Of a stretch of DNA of 64,000 nt, positions 16,215 to 23,582 are shown piece by piece (within the stretch, counting starts at the first letter, position 1; every line of letters begins with the position of its first letter). The notes under the pieces were generated by a model. The model was not told the origin of the DNA, did no database searches, and was given only the letters and a program-made list of their open reading frames with translations. Source of the stretch: Oscillospiraceae bacterium (GTDB taxonomy: Bacteria; Bacillota; Clostridia; Oscillospirales; Acutalibacteraceae); NCBI GenBank assembly GCA_015066085.1, contig SVPA01000002.1, forward strand, positions 1-64,000. Direction: 5' to 3'. Position numbers and translations under genes: made by a program.

Positions 16215-17444
16215 TTAGTCGATTGCGTGAAGGGTTTTAACTACTTCACTGCAAGACAAACTGTTAATTTGTTCTCTTAAGTTTCTTTCAATATCCGTTT
16301 CGGTAAGGATTGCAACTTCGCTGTTATCCTTACTAACTATATATGAAGCACCGCTGAAAGTGGTTTCAATCTCTTTAATTGCTTCGGCCAGATTGTCGGT
16401 TTTAACAAGAACATAAAGTCTTGTAATATCATCTATTGAATCGGCAACATAGTCTTTTTCGCCGTCAATCCAGTGAAGATATTTTCTGGCGGACAGATGT
16501 TTTGCACAGTCGATAACATCGCCGACTACCGCACTTGCGGTCGGGAATTTACCTGCACCTCTGCCGTAGAACATAACATCGCCGACCTCGTCGCCTCTAA
16601 CCATAATAGCGTTGAAAACATCGTTAACGCCTGCAAGCATATTCTTTCTGCTGACAAGGGCAGGGTAGACGTTAGCGGTAATTTTTCCGTTATCTAATTT
16701 TCTTGTTCTGCCGATAAGTTTAATTACCGAGTCGAAAGCGTCGGCATACTCAACATCAACAAGAGAAATGTTTGTAATTCCTTCGGTTTTAACCTGGTTT
16801 GGATAAACATGTTTTCCAAAACCTAAGGAGGCGAGAATGCATATCTTTCTGCAAGCGTCGTGACCCTCAACATCAGCGGTCGGGTCTTTTTCTGCGTAAC
16901 CGAGTTCCTGAGCGAGTTTTAAAGCGTCGTCAAAGGACATATTTTCGGATATCATTTTCGTAAGAATGAAGTTGGTAGTTCCGTTTAAAATACCCGTAAC
17001 TTCGGTAATTTCGTTTGCGGTAAGACACTGCGCCATAGGACGAAGCACCGGAATTCCTCCGCCAACACTTGCTTCAAAAAGGAAGTTGACATTCTTTTCA
17101 AGAGCAATATCCAAAAGTTCCGAGCCTTTTGCCGCAACCAACTCTTTGTTAGAGGTGCAAACGCTTTTCCCTGCGAGAAGACAAGCCTTAACATAGTCGT
17201 ATGCAAAGGTGCATCCGCCCATAACTTCAACAACGATTTTTACATCAGGGTCATTTAAAATGACACTGAAATCCTTTGTGAACTTATCGGAATATTCAAG
17301 CCCCTCAAAATCACGAAGGTCAAGAATATATTTAACATTAATATTCTCTTTTGCTTTTTCTGCTATTCGTTTTGAATGATTATGTAAAATTTCGGCAACA
17401 CCCGAGCCAACGACTCCGTGTCCCATAATTGCTACATCTATCAT
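16215..17444 (-). CDS. hom: Homoserine dehydrogenase
   Basis: Reduces aspartate semialdehyde to homoserine with NAD(P)H. The N-terminal Rossmann loop is GHGVVGSGVAEIL. The catalytic domain holds ILNGTTNFILTKM and the signature YAEKDPTADVEGHDACRK with the catalytic Lys and Asp. A C-terminal ACT domain (about 335-405, YVLVKTDNLAEAI onward) allows threonine feedback. Length 409 aa is typical of Firmicutes. It sits between the ACT-only gene and lysC, 10 and 24 bases apart. The downstream enzymes ThrB and ThrC are not in the window. Confidence 0.95.
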   Translation of the reverse strand: MIDVAIMGHGVVGSGVAEILHNHSKRIAEKAKENINVKYILDLRDFEGLEYSDKFTKDFSVILNDPDVKIVVEVMGGCTFAYDYVKACLLAGKSVCTSNKELVAAKGSELLDIALEKNVNFLFEASVGGGIPVLRPMAQCLTANEITEVTGILNGTTNFILTKMISENMSFDDALKLAQELGYAEKDPTADVEGHDACRKICILASLGFGKHVYPNQVKTEGITNISLVDVEYADAFDSVIKLIGRTRKLDNGKITANVYPALVSRKNMLAGVNDVFNAIMVRGDEVGDVMFYGRGAGKFPTASAVVGDVIDCAKHLSARKYLHWIDGEKDYVADSIDDITRLYVLVKTDNLAEAIKEIETTFSGASYIVSKDNSEVAILTETDIERNLREQINSLSCSEVVKTLHAID

Positions 17445-17454
17445 AAATAACCTC

Positions 17455-17883
17455 CTAAAGGGTGTTGACGAAAATTACTCCGTCAAGGTTTTCAATATTT
17501 TCAACAAGATTGTCAAGCGGATTTTTAAGCATATCAATACCAATCACGAAAGAAATGGTTGCGAGTCCGTTTTTAGGCTCGGTCTGATTTACCGTAATTA
17601 TATTTGCTCCGCTTTCGAAAAGGGTATTGCTGACCGCCGACAAGACGCCGGCTTTATCGGCAAGAACAGCCTGAATCTCAACCTTTTCGGGGTCGTTGTT
17701 TTTAGCCACAAAGACCGAATCTTTGTATTTGTAAAAAGCGCTGCGGGACAGACCGCACATTTTAATTGCCGTACTGATATTTTTTGCGGTTTTGTTTTCA
17801 AGAAGTTCTTTAGCGGCAACAACCTTGTTAAAAACTTCGGGAAGCACCTGAGCGTCTACAATATAATAGGTTTTCTTTTCCAA
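17455..17883 (-). CDS. ACT-domain protein, UPF0735 (PheB-like)
   Basis: Small regulator-like protein of the UPF0735/PheB family that often precedes hom in Firmicutes. The N-terminal half (YYIVDAQVLPEVFNKVVAAK and MCGLSRSAFYKYKDSVF) is the conserved helical part, possibly DNA-binding; the C-terminal 75 residues are an ACT domain (IQAVLADKAGVLSAVSNTL). I prefer the TTG start at 17883, because GAGGGGTG lies at the right distance and the protein then begins MEKKTYYIVDAQVLP like the family. The ORF-track start 17 codons upstream has no RBS. It probably senses an amino acid for the hom-lysC operon; unproven. Confidence 0.82.
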   Translation of the reverse strand: MEKKTYYIVDAQVLPEVFNKVVAAKELLENKTAKNISTAIKMCGLSRSAFYKYKDSVFVAKNNDPEKVEIQAVLADKAGVLSAVSNTLFESGANIITVNQTEPKNGLATISFVIGIDMLKNPLDNLVENIENLDGVIFVNTL

Positions 17884-18041
17884 ACTGTTCACCCCTCGCA
17901 TACACTTGTTTTTGTACTTGATACAATATACCACATATTACGGGTATAAATCAACACTTTTTTGCGTAAAATATAAATATTGTCATTTTGCTTAATAGTA
18001 CTTAATTTTCATTAACGTTTTTTGTTAGAAAGGAGCAAATA

Positions 18042-19103
18042 GTGACAAAGGCCAGCAAAATAAATTTTCTTGTGAATGCAGCGTTCTATACTATTGTTGC
18101 CCTCATTCTTTATTTTACCTTCCGTTTTCTTTTTATTTACCTTTTTCCCTTTTTAATCGGACTTTTTATAACCATTGCCGTTCAGAAACCCGCAACCGTT
18201 TTATCAAAAAGGATTAAAACCCGAAAGGGCTATTGTGCTTTATTTCTTGTAATTCTTTTTTATCTTCTGCTTGTCGGAGTAGTTGCGCTTGTTGTCTTTC
18301 TTGCGGGGCGCTATCTTTCGGGGGTAGCGATTTGGCAAAAGGATTTTATCGGTCACATTACCGATTTGTTAACCGCCTATACAGCCGATATAGAAGAGAT
18401 AATAAAAAAACTTCCCGAAAGTATTGAAAAACAACTTTCAACAGGTTTTAATTCTCTGATAAACGGAATAACCGCCTATATTTCTGATTTTGCCGCCAAA
18501 ACCGCAAAAGCGGCGCCCATGTTTTTTACAAGCACGGTCGTTACCGTTATTGCCTCTTGCTATATTGCCAAAGACTTTGAAAGATTTAAAGACAGTATTT
18601 ACAGCGTCTTACCCCAAAAGTTTCAAGAAGCAATCGGACAGATAAATATTCTTATTAAGGAAAAAATCCTGAAAATAATTGTCGGCTACGGCAAGATACT
18701 CGCTATTACTTTTTTAGAACTTAGTATCGGGCTTTTGCTTTTCAAAGTGCCAAACGCTGTTTTAATTGCTTCAGGAATTGCCCTGCTTGACCTTCTGCCC
18801 GTCTTGGGAACGGGAACGGTGCTTGTGCCCTGGGCGGTAGTCAGTCTGCTTTCTTCAAAGGTGTATTTAGGAATTGGGCTTATTATAATCTATGTAATAA
18901 TTATAGTTGTAAGGAATATAATCGAGCCGAAAATTATCGGAAAACAGATAGGACTCCATCCGCTAATCGCTCTAATATCGGTTTTTATCGGGCTAAAGGT
19001 GGTCGGAGTAATCGGAATTTTCCTAGCCCCGCTTACAGTAATTCTTATATATAATATGTTCGAAAGAGGAATTTTCGATATGCTTCTTTCGAAAAATGAA
19101 TAA
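18042..19103 (+). CDS. ytvI: AI-2E-family permease, YtvI-type sporulation membrane protein
   Basis: A 353-aa polytopic protein with about eight hydrophobic segments, of the AI-2E transporter superfamily. Length, the early FPFLIGLFITIAVQKPATVLSKR segment, and the late blocks LLDLLPVLGTGTVLVPWAVV and EPKIIGKQIGLHPLIALIS match the YtvI subgroup associated with sporulation. It begins with GTG at 18042, preceded by AAGGAG. It is a single gene with its own terminator. The exact cargo of YtvI is not known; transport is inferred from the superfamily. Its presence suggests a spore former. Confidence 0.82.
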   Translation: MTKASKINFLVNAAFYTIVALILYFTFRFLFIYLFPFLIGLFITIAVQKPATVLSKRIKTRKGYCALFLVILFYLLLVGVVALVVFLAGRYLSGVAIWQKDFIGHITDLLTAYTADIEEIIKKLPESIEKQLSTGFNSLINGITAYISDFAAKTAKAAPMFFTSTVVTVIASCYIAKDFERFKDSIYSVLPQKFQEAIGQINILIKEKILKIIVGYGKILAITFLELSIGLLLFKVPNAVLIASGIALLDLLPVLGTGTVLVPWAVVSLLSSKVYLGIGLIIIYVIIIVVRNIIEPKIIGKQIGLHPLIALISVFIGLKVVGVIGIFLAPLTVILIYNMFERGIFDMLLSKNE

Positions 19104-19128
19104 GGGAGAGCCTCGCTCTCCCTTGTTT
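19104..19128. terminator. Terminator after ytvI
   Basis: Inverted repeat GGGAGAG-CCTCG-CTCTCCC directly after the stop codon, followed by TTGTTTTATT. It also lies just beyond the stop of the converging zinc-binding small gene. Confidence 0.85.
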
Positions 19129-19412
19129 TATTGTTTGTTTTTTCTACATTCTTCTACCGCTAACGCAATCTGGGCGTTTGAAAGGATAGGTTCGCCCTTG
19201 TTAGTGTTGTGCAGTTTCTCATAACAGGACAAACATAATTGACCGCACCCGATTTCGTAACATTCTCTAATCTCAATCGGGGTCGAAACGGCAACAACCG
19301 TTCTTTTTTTACATAAAACACACTGTTCAAATTCGTCTAAAACCGAAGAACTCTTATTTGTTTTCTTTTTTCTGAAAAGGGAGAACCTTTTTTTGTTTTT
19401 ATCCAAAATCAC
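19128..19412 (-). CDS. Small four-cysteine protein of the surface locus
   Basis: A 94-aa protein with a basic N-terminal 20 residues, then CVLCKKRT and CYEIGCGQLCLSC, which could hold one or two zinc ions, and a helical end. I do not recognise a named family, but the block STPIEIRECYEIGCGQLC looks well conserved. The start is uncertain: the GTG at 19412 lacks a strong RBS and a TTG two codons later is possible. It lies 20 bases beyond the pilin-type gene in the same direction and is probably its last operon partner. Confidence 0.65.
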   Translation of the reverse strand: MILDKNKKRFSLFRKKKTNKSSSVLDEFEQCVLCKKRTVVAVSTPIEIRECYEIGCGQLCLSCYEKLHNTNKGEPILSNAQIALAVEECRKNKQ

Positions 19413-19432
19413 ACCACGCCAAACCTTTTTTA

Positions 19433-20872
19433 TTACTTTTTATTTTTGCGGGGGAGAAAAATAAGTACAATACATACAGTAAGACTTATAATCATAACAA
19501 CAAACCAAAACCAAACGTTACTGTTATCGCCCGTAGGGGGAGGGTTTGTTTTATCAGAGTTATATGTGTTTATAAACTTAGCGGTAGCGTTATCGGTAAT
19601 ATTTCCGTCTAAAGCAACGGCATAAACAAGATTACCTTCATCGCTTATGTCAATCGTTACTGTAATGCTGTATTCTTTTTGGTCATAAATAACATCTTTA
19701 AGACCGCCGTTTATTTCAAAAAGTCTGTAAGAATAAACTTTTCCGACGTCAGCACAAGTGAAAGGCAGACAAAATACGGCAGAACCGTTTTCGTCGGTTT
19801 TAAGCGAAAGTTTTTCAAAACTTTGGGTGTTTTCCAAAACAAACTCAAAACCCTTGGGAGATAGAGTATTGTCGCCGGTGTTTTTAACCTCTTTATCAAC
19901 CTCAATCTTAACTTCAATTTCTTCCTCGCTCGGTATAACGGGAACAAAGGTGTTATTAAAGGTTACAAATATGCTAAAACCGCCGTTTTCTTCCCTTACG
20001 GTTGCGTTCTGTGAGGCGGTTACACTGCCGATTTCAAGTTTTCCGTCCATATCGGTGTCACTAACTCTGACAGAAAAGTAATTAACGCTCTTGTCGTAAT
20101 GTACATTTTCAAGATTTCCCGCCACCTCGGTCATACGGAAACTGTAAACGCCTACCTTTTTAAAGGAGAGCGAATGAATCAAATCGCTGAAATCAAAATG
20201 GTTAAAGGTAGAATTGTTTGCGTTGTATTCAACCGTTTTTGTGTCTATAACTTCAAAAACGCCATCGCTGTTTTTCTGTTCTAAAGCAAAGGAGAAAGTA
20301 TCTCCTTCTTGCCAATCTCGGCCTTCAAGAATTTTTTCTCCGCTAACAAATATATTTGTCGGCTTAACGCTTTGCGGGGTATATACATTTATGTAATCAA
20401 ATTCTAAACTGCCGTCTTCACAGACGATTCCGTTTACTGTAACAGCATCGTCTTTAACATTAAATCCACTGTCGGTCTTTTGGATTTCGGTAACGGTTAC
20501 CTTTGTTCCCGTGTCTATACCCTTAAGGGCAAAGGTTTCGCCGGGTTTTACCGAAACAACAAGAGAACCGTTTGGGTCAGCAACCATATCTTCTTTTGTT
20601 GTTTTTATTGTTGTGTTTGCGTAAAGAGAACCGAGTTCAACCTTAAAATCAAAAGAGATGTTCTCGGGGATTACATATCCGTCCCCTAAAGAGTGTTCAA
20701 CTGTTTTGTTTATAATAAGGTTATTTATAATGCTTTCAAACGGAATAAAGGTGTTTATAAGACTGTCCGTTTTGGTTACAATAAATCCAAGGGTAGTGTT
20801 TACGGCAGAAGTCAGCAATATAATTAAGGAAAGGGCAAGGGCTATTCTTCGCAAAAGTTTATTCTTAATCAT
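19433..20872 (-). CDS. Sortase-anchored isopeptide pilin-type protein
   Basis: A 479-aa surface protein. Signal peptide at about residues 1-35, then two or three Spy0128/Cna-B-like domains: VSGEKILEGRDWQEGDTFSF and IEVDKEVKNTGDNTLSPKGF are typical domain openings, and SVRVSDTDMDGKLEI and YSITVTIDIS typical closings. The C-terminus has NPPPTGDNSN, a hydrophobic helix and RKNKK, a sorting signal that differs from the IPETG of the giant gene. The start at 20872 has GGAGG at the right distance; the track start is 11 codons too long. A two-hairpin leader motif lies just upstream. It may form the wall-attached part of the SipW/TasA fibre locus (inference). Confidence 0.88.
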   Translation of the reverse strand: MIKNKLLRRIALALSLIILLTSAVNTTLGFIVTKTDSLINTFIPFESIINNLIINKTVEHSLGDGYVIPENISFDFKVELGSLYANTTIKTTKEDMVADPNGSLVVSVKPGETFALKGIDTGTKVTVTEIQKTDSGFNVKDDAVTVNGIVCEDGSLEFDYINVYTPQSVKPTNIFVSGEKILEGRDWQEGDTFSFALEQKNSDGVFEVIDTKTVEYNANNSTFNHFDFSDLIHSLSFKKVGVYSFRMTEVAGNLENVHYDKSVNYFSVRVSDTDMDGKLEIGSVTASQNATVREENGGFSIFVTFNNTFVPVIPSEEEIEVKIEVDKEVKNTGDNTLSPKGFEFVLENTQSFEKLSLKTDENGSAVFCLPFTCADVGKVYSYRLFEINGGLKDVIYDQKEYSITVTIDISDEGNLVYAVALDGNITDNATAKFINTYNSDKTNPPPTGDNSNVWFWFVVMIISLTVCIVLIFLPRKNKK

Positions 20873-20901
20873 TAAGTTGCCTCCGAGCAAACAAGGTAAA
20901 A

Positions 20902-20980
20902 GCAATCAAAAAGCACAAGCGACTTTGCTTATGCTCTTTGATTGCCGCCTATCCCTCATAGAGAGGGATAGAACGGACTT
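20902..20980 (-). promoter_or_regulatory. Two-hairpin intergenic RNA motif, copy A
   Basis: Read on the minus strand: a small hairpin closed by CCG/CGG (stem TATCCCTC/GAGGGATA) directly followed by a longer hairpin whose base is GCAATCAAAG paired with TTTTTGATTGC. It lies between the stop of the GLUG/TasA-like gene and the start of the pilin-type gene. The basal stem sequence is the same in copies B and C while the upper stems differ. It is probably a cis-acting RNA element; class not recognised. Confidence 0.7.
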
Positions 20981-20997
20981 AAAATGAACAAAACAGA

Positions 20998-22902
20998 TTA
21001 ATCTTTGATAACAGTTACACCATTAAAGGAACTAATACCATAAATTCCTTTTCCGTCACGGGCACCAAATAGAAAATCAAATGCAATCAGTTGATTATGT
21101 GTTTCATCAGCATCGTGGTCGCAAGCGGAAAGGTCGATACCGCCGTAGCCAAGACCTGCTTCAACACGTCTAAACTTGTATTCGCCGGCCTCTGCATAGC
21201 TGGGCGTGCCATAGCTTGCATCTTCACAGTAGTGATAGTTTGCCCAATCGCCGAAGATTACCTCAACGTTTTCGCAAATAACACGTGCGGGATTTGCTTC
21301 TGTTCTATCATTTACCGTATGATTGTCGCGAACGTCTGCTACAACCATACCGCAAGTTCTATAGTTATACCATTGATAGTTAGAAGTTGCGTCGTTGTAA
21401 ACGTCTAATTTACATGCAATTTTACTGTTTTTAATAACAACATAGTTTCCTGTGTTCATTGCACCTACAACACCACCTACACGAGTGTCGTAAGAGCCCC
21501 ACCATGAGCCGATGGTAGTGGTATCTTCAATGTTGATTCCATCGAAGGTTGTGGTTGTGCCATTATTGGAGCACCATGCAACAATACCCCCTGTGTTGTG
21601 ATTATAGTTTACAACGGTTGAGTTTTTAAGGGTAATATTTTCAAAGTTAGAAGCGCCTGCATAAGCTGCGATACCGCCTGCATAACCCGAACCGTCATTT
21701 TCAATTAATGCACCGTCTAAAACAAGGTTTTTAACAGTACCTTCATAAACTGCGCCAAACAAAGCTACATGTTTAGAGTTACAGTCTTGGCGCAAATTGA
21801 AAATGGTTTTATTATTTCCGTCGAAAATACCGCTGAAATCTGCGTTTGATGCATCACCGATAGGCTCAAAGAGAACTCTGTTTCCGTTTTCATCAAGAGC
21901 ATAAAGGTCGATGTTCTTTGTAAGGGCAATAGTTTTACCTGCAAATGTATTGCCTTCATCAACAAGCTTAGCAAGACCTGCAAGCTGTTCTGCAGAGGTC
22001 AGTGAGAATTCTGTATCGGTGTCATTATACCAAGAGGTATCAGCTGTGCCGTCCCAGGCATCAACCAAGCTTGCTTCATAATTATCAATTGCACCGGTAA
22101 ACCATTCAACACAATAAACTTCGCCTGTTTCTGTGTTGGTAGTCTCGGGCACACCGAAGGATGTGTCAAGAGCGTTCTTAGCAGCGGCGTAAGATGTAGT
22201 CGTTCTTTGGAAAGCGTCGTTTGCATTTTCAAAACCTGCGGTCTGAGTGGCCTGAGAAAGAACTAAGATATCATATTTTCCGTTTCCGTTTCCATCAAGT
22301 CTTTCAACGTCTTCGTTGGTTGCATCTTTGCTTAAATAAACCTGAAGAAGCGAAGGAATTGTAGTCTCGCCGGGTTTTACGGGAGCAGCATGAACGAACT
22401 CCATTATGTTGTACTTGTAACCGTCAATTTCCTCTACGAAATCGTTTGCAATGTTCCAAGCACCGGGGAAAGAAAATTCGCTTCCGTTTTCCGAGTTAAT
22501 GGAAATGCCTATCTTGTTGAATTCTTCGTAAGTAAAATCACCCATTTCAAATGCGATAAGTGTACGAACGTATGCATCGCTTTTGCCGGTGTTTTTTACT
22601 GAAACATACTTGTCAACAACATTATTCATTGTAAATTGACGATATGCACCATCGGCATTTTCGGTATTTTTCCAACCGAGTGTACCAACATAAGGGTAGA
22701 GAGGCTTATCTTGTTCGAAATCAACAAGATTTCCGTTTTCATCATATTGTTGCTCAATTTGCTCAATTTTAACGTTGCCCATAGTCATAACGTTAACATC
22801 GCTGTCTTCGCTGGTTAAAAAAGCCAAAGTTCCGCCAATAGCGAGTGCGGCAACTAATACATAAGCGACGCCCATTAAAAGAACCTTTTTCATTTTTGAC
22901 AT
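20998..22902 (-). CDS. TasA-like protein fused to a GLUG/beta-helix domain
   Basis: A 634-aa secreted protein. Residues 1-35 are a SipW-class signal peptide (VLVAALAIGGTLAFLTSEDS), cut by the dedicated signal peptidase. Residues 35-270 are a TasA/camelysin-like beta domain, containing VNVMTMGNVKIEQ and VSVKNTGKSDAYVRTLIAFE. Residues 290-540 resemble GLUG repeats, a right-handed beta-helix: GIFDGNNKTIFNLRQD, NLVLDGALIENDGSGYAGG, FENITLKNSTVVNYNHNTGG. The N-terminal half is paralogous to that of the 23.6-kb gene. The fusion suggests a fibre subunit carrying an adhesive domain (inference). RBS AAGGAGG precedes ATG 22902. Confidence 0.85.
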   Translation of the reverse strand: MSKMKKVLLMGVAYVLVAALAIGGTLAFLTSEDSDVNVMTMGNVKIEQIEQQYDENGNLVDFEQDKPLYPYVGTLGWKNTENADGAYRQFTMNNVVDKYVSVKNTGKSDAYVRTLIAFEMGDFTYEEFNKIGISINSENGSEFSFPGAWNIANDFVEEIDGYKYNIMEFVHAAPVKPGETTIPSLLQVYLSKDATNEDVERLDGNGNGKYDILVLSQATQTAGFENANDAFQRTTTSYAAAKNALDTSFGVPETTNTETGEVYCVEWFTGAIDNYEASLVDAWDGTADTSWYNDTDTEFSLTSAEQLAGLAKLVDEGNTFAGKTIALTKNIDLYALDENGNRVLFEPIGDASNADFSGIFDGNNKTIFNLRQDCNSKHVALFGAVYEGTVKNLVLDGALIENDGSGYAGGIAAYAGASNFENITLKNSTVVNYNHNTGGIVAWCSNNGTTTTFDGINIEDTTTIGSWWGSYDTRVGGVVGAMNTGNYVVIKNSKIACKLDVYNDATSNYQWYNYRTCGMVVADVRDNHTVNDRTEANPARVICENVEVIFGDWANYHYCEDASYGTPSYAEAGEYKFRRVEAGLGYGGIDLSACDHDADETHNQLIAFDFLFGARDGKGIYGISSFNGVTVIKD

Positions 22903-22934
22903 ATGTATGCCTCCTTAGTTTGCTTTTGCCAAAC

Positions 22935-23010
22935 GGCAATCAAAAGACAAAAACTGCTTCGAGTTTTTGCCCTTTGATTGCCGCCCACTATCCTCTCATT
23001 AGTGGACGGC
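22935..23010 (-). promoter_or_regulatory. Two-hairpin intergenic RNA motif, copy B
   Basis: Same layout as copy A: a small hairpin (CCACTA/TAGTGG closed by CCG/CGG) then a long hairpin based on GGCAATCAAAG and CTTTTGATTGCC, here ending about 30 bases before the start codon of the 20998-22902 gene. The upper stem and loop differ from copies A and C, while the basal stem is conserved. Confidence 0.7.
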
Positions 23011-23092
23011 GCGAGGAAAAAGGATGAAGACAAGAAACCTTCTTGTTCTCGCTTTACCTAAGCAGTTATAAACTGCGGGTAAACAAAATAAA

Positions 23093-23302
23093 TTAGCGTT
23101 TAACAAAAGGAATCAGAGAAAGCCATAGCCTTCGTCGTTTTTTAAGCCAAAAGCGTCTTTCCTGTCCTTTTGCTCTTCTGACTTCCATATTCAAATATTT
23201 AAGTTCTCTTGTAAATTCGCCTAAAAATTCAATAAAAACAATCAGAATCAAGACCAAAATAAATAATGATAGTAAAATAATTAAGCCGGGGGAATTATTC
23301 AT
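23093..23302 (-). CDS. Small single-pass membrane protein with basic tail
   Basis: A 69-aa protein with one hydrophobic helix (IILLSLFILVLILIVFIEFL, residues 7-26) followed by a strongly basic tail (RRAKGQERRFWLKKRRRLW). I place the start at ATG 23302, which overlaps the stop of the preceding 55-aa gene by eight bases; the track start is a TTG one codon earlier. No family recognised. It sits between the two large TasA-like fusion genes, so a role in fibre export or assembly at the membrane is possible but only inferred from position. Confidence 0.6.
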   Translation of the reverse strand: MNNSPGLIILLSLFILVLILIVFIEFLGEFTRELKYLNMEVRRAKGQERRFWLKKRRRLWLSLIPFVKR

Positions 23303-23462
23303 CAAATGTGCAACCTATAGTAACTTCGCTTTCATGTGTGTTTGTTTTTATATCTGCAAATCTTCTTTTAACCGATTTAGCCTTTTTTGTTCTTTTAACA
23401 ATCACAAAAATGCAAACCGCTAAAACTCCGCCAACGGCAGCGCCTATAATAAAGGGTAGCAT
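23295..23462 (-). CDS. 55-aa single-pass membrane protein
   Basis: This short gene is missing from the ORF track. From ATG 23462 it encodes MLPFIIGAAVGGVLAVCIFV, a glycine-rich membrane helix, then a basic segment (KRTKKAKSVKRR) and an acidic, threonine-rich end (HESEVTIGCTFDE). GGAGG lies six bases before the ATG. It overlaps the 69-aa gene by eight bases, so the two are coupled. Copy C of the two-hairpin RNA motif lies upstream. The YtxH-like helix pattern is generic; function unknown. Confidence 0.65.
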   Translation of the reverse strand: MLPFIIGAAVGGVLAVCIFVIVKRTKKAKSVKRRFADIKTNTHESEVTIGCTFDE

Positions 23463-23497
23463 AGCGTTCCTCCATTTTAAAAATCTAATTTATATCA

Positions 23498-23566
23498 GCA
23501 ATCAAAACATATAAATTCAAACTTATATGCTTTGATTGCCGCCCGACATAGTGTCGGAACGGACTT
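23498..23566 (-). promoter_or_regulatory. Two-hairpin intergenic RNA motif, copy C
   Basis: Same layout as copies A and B: small hairpin CCGAC-ACTAT-GTCGG closed by CCG/CGG, then a long hairpin based on GCAATCAAAG and TTTTGATTGC. It begins 17 bases after the stop of the 23583-25007 gene and ends about 36 bases before the 55-aa gene. Like copy A it follows a beta-helix gene directly. Confidence 0.7.
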
Positions 23567-23582
23567 AATTTAATGTTGTTTA

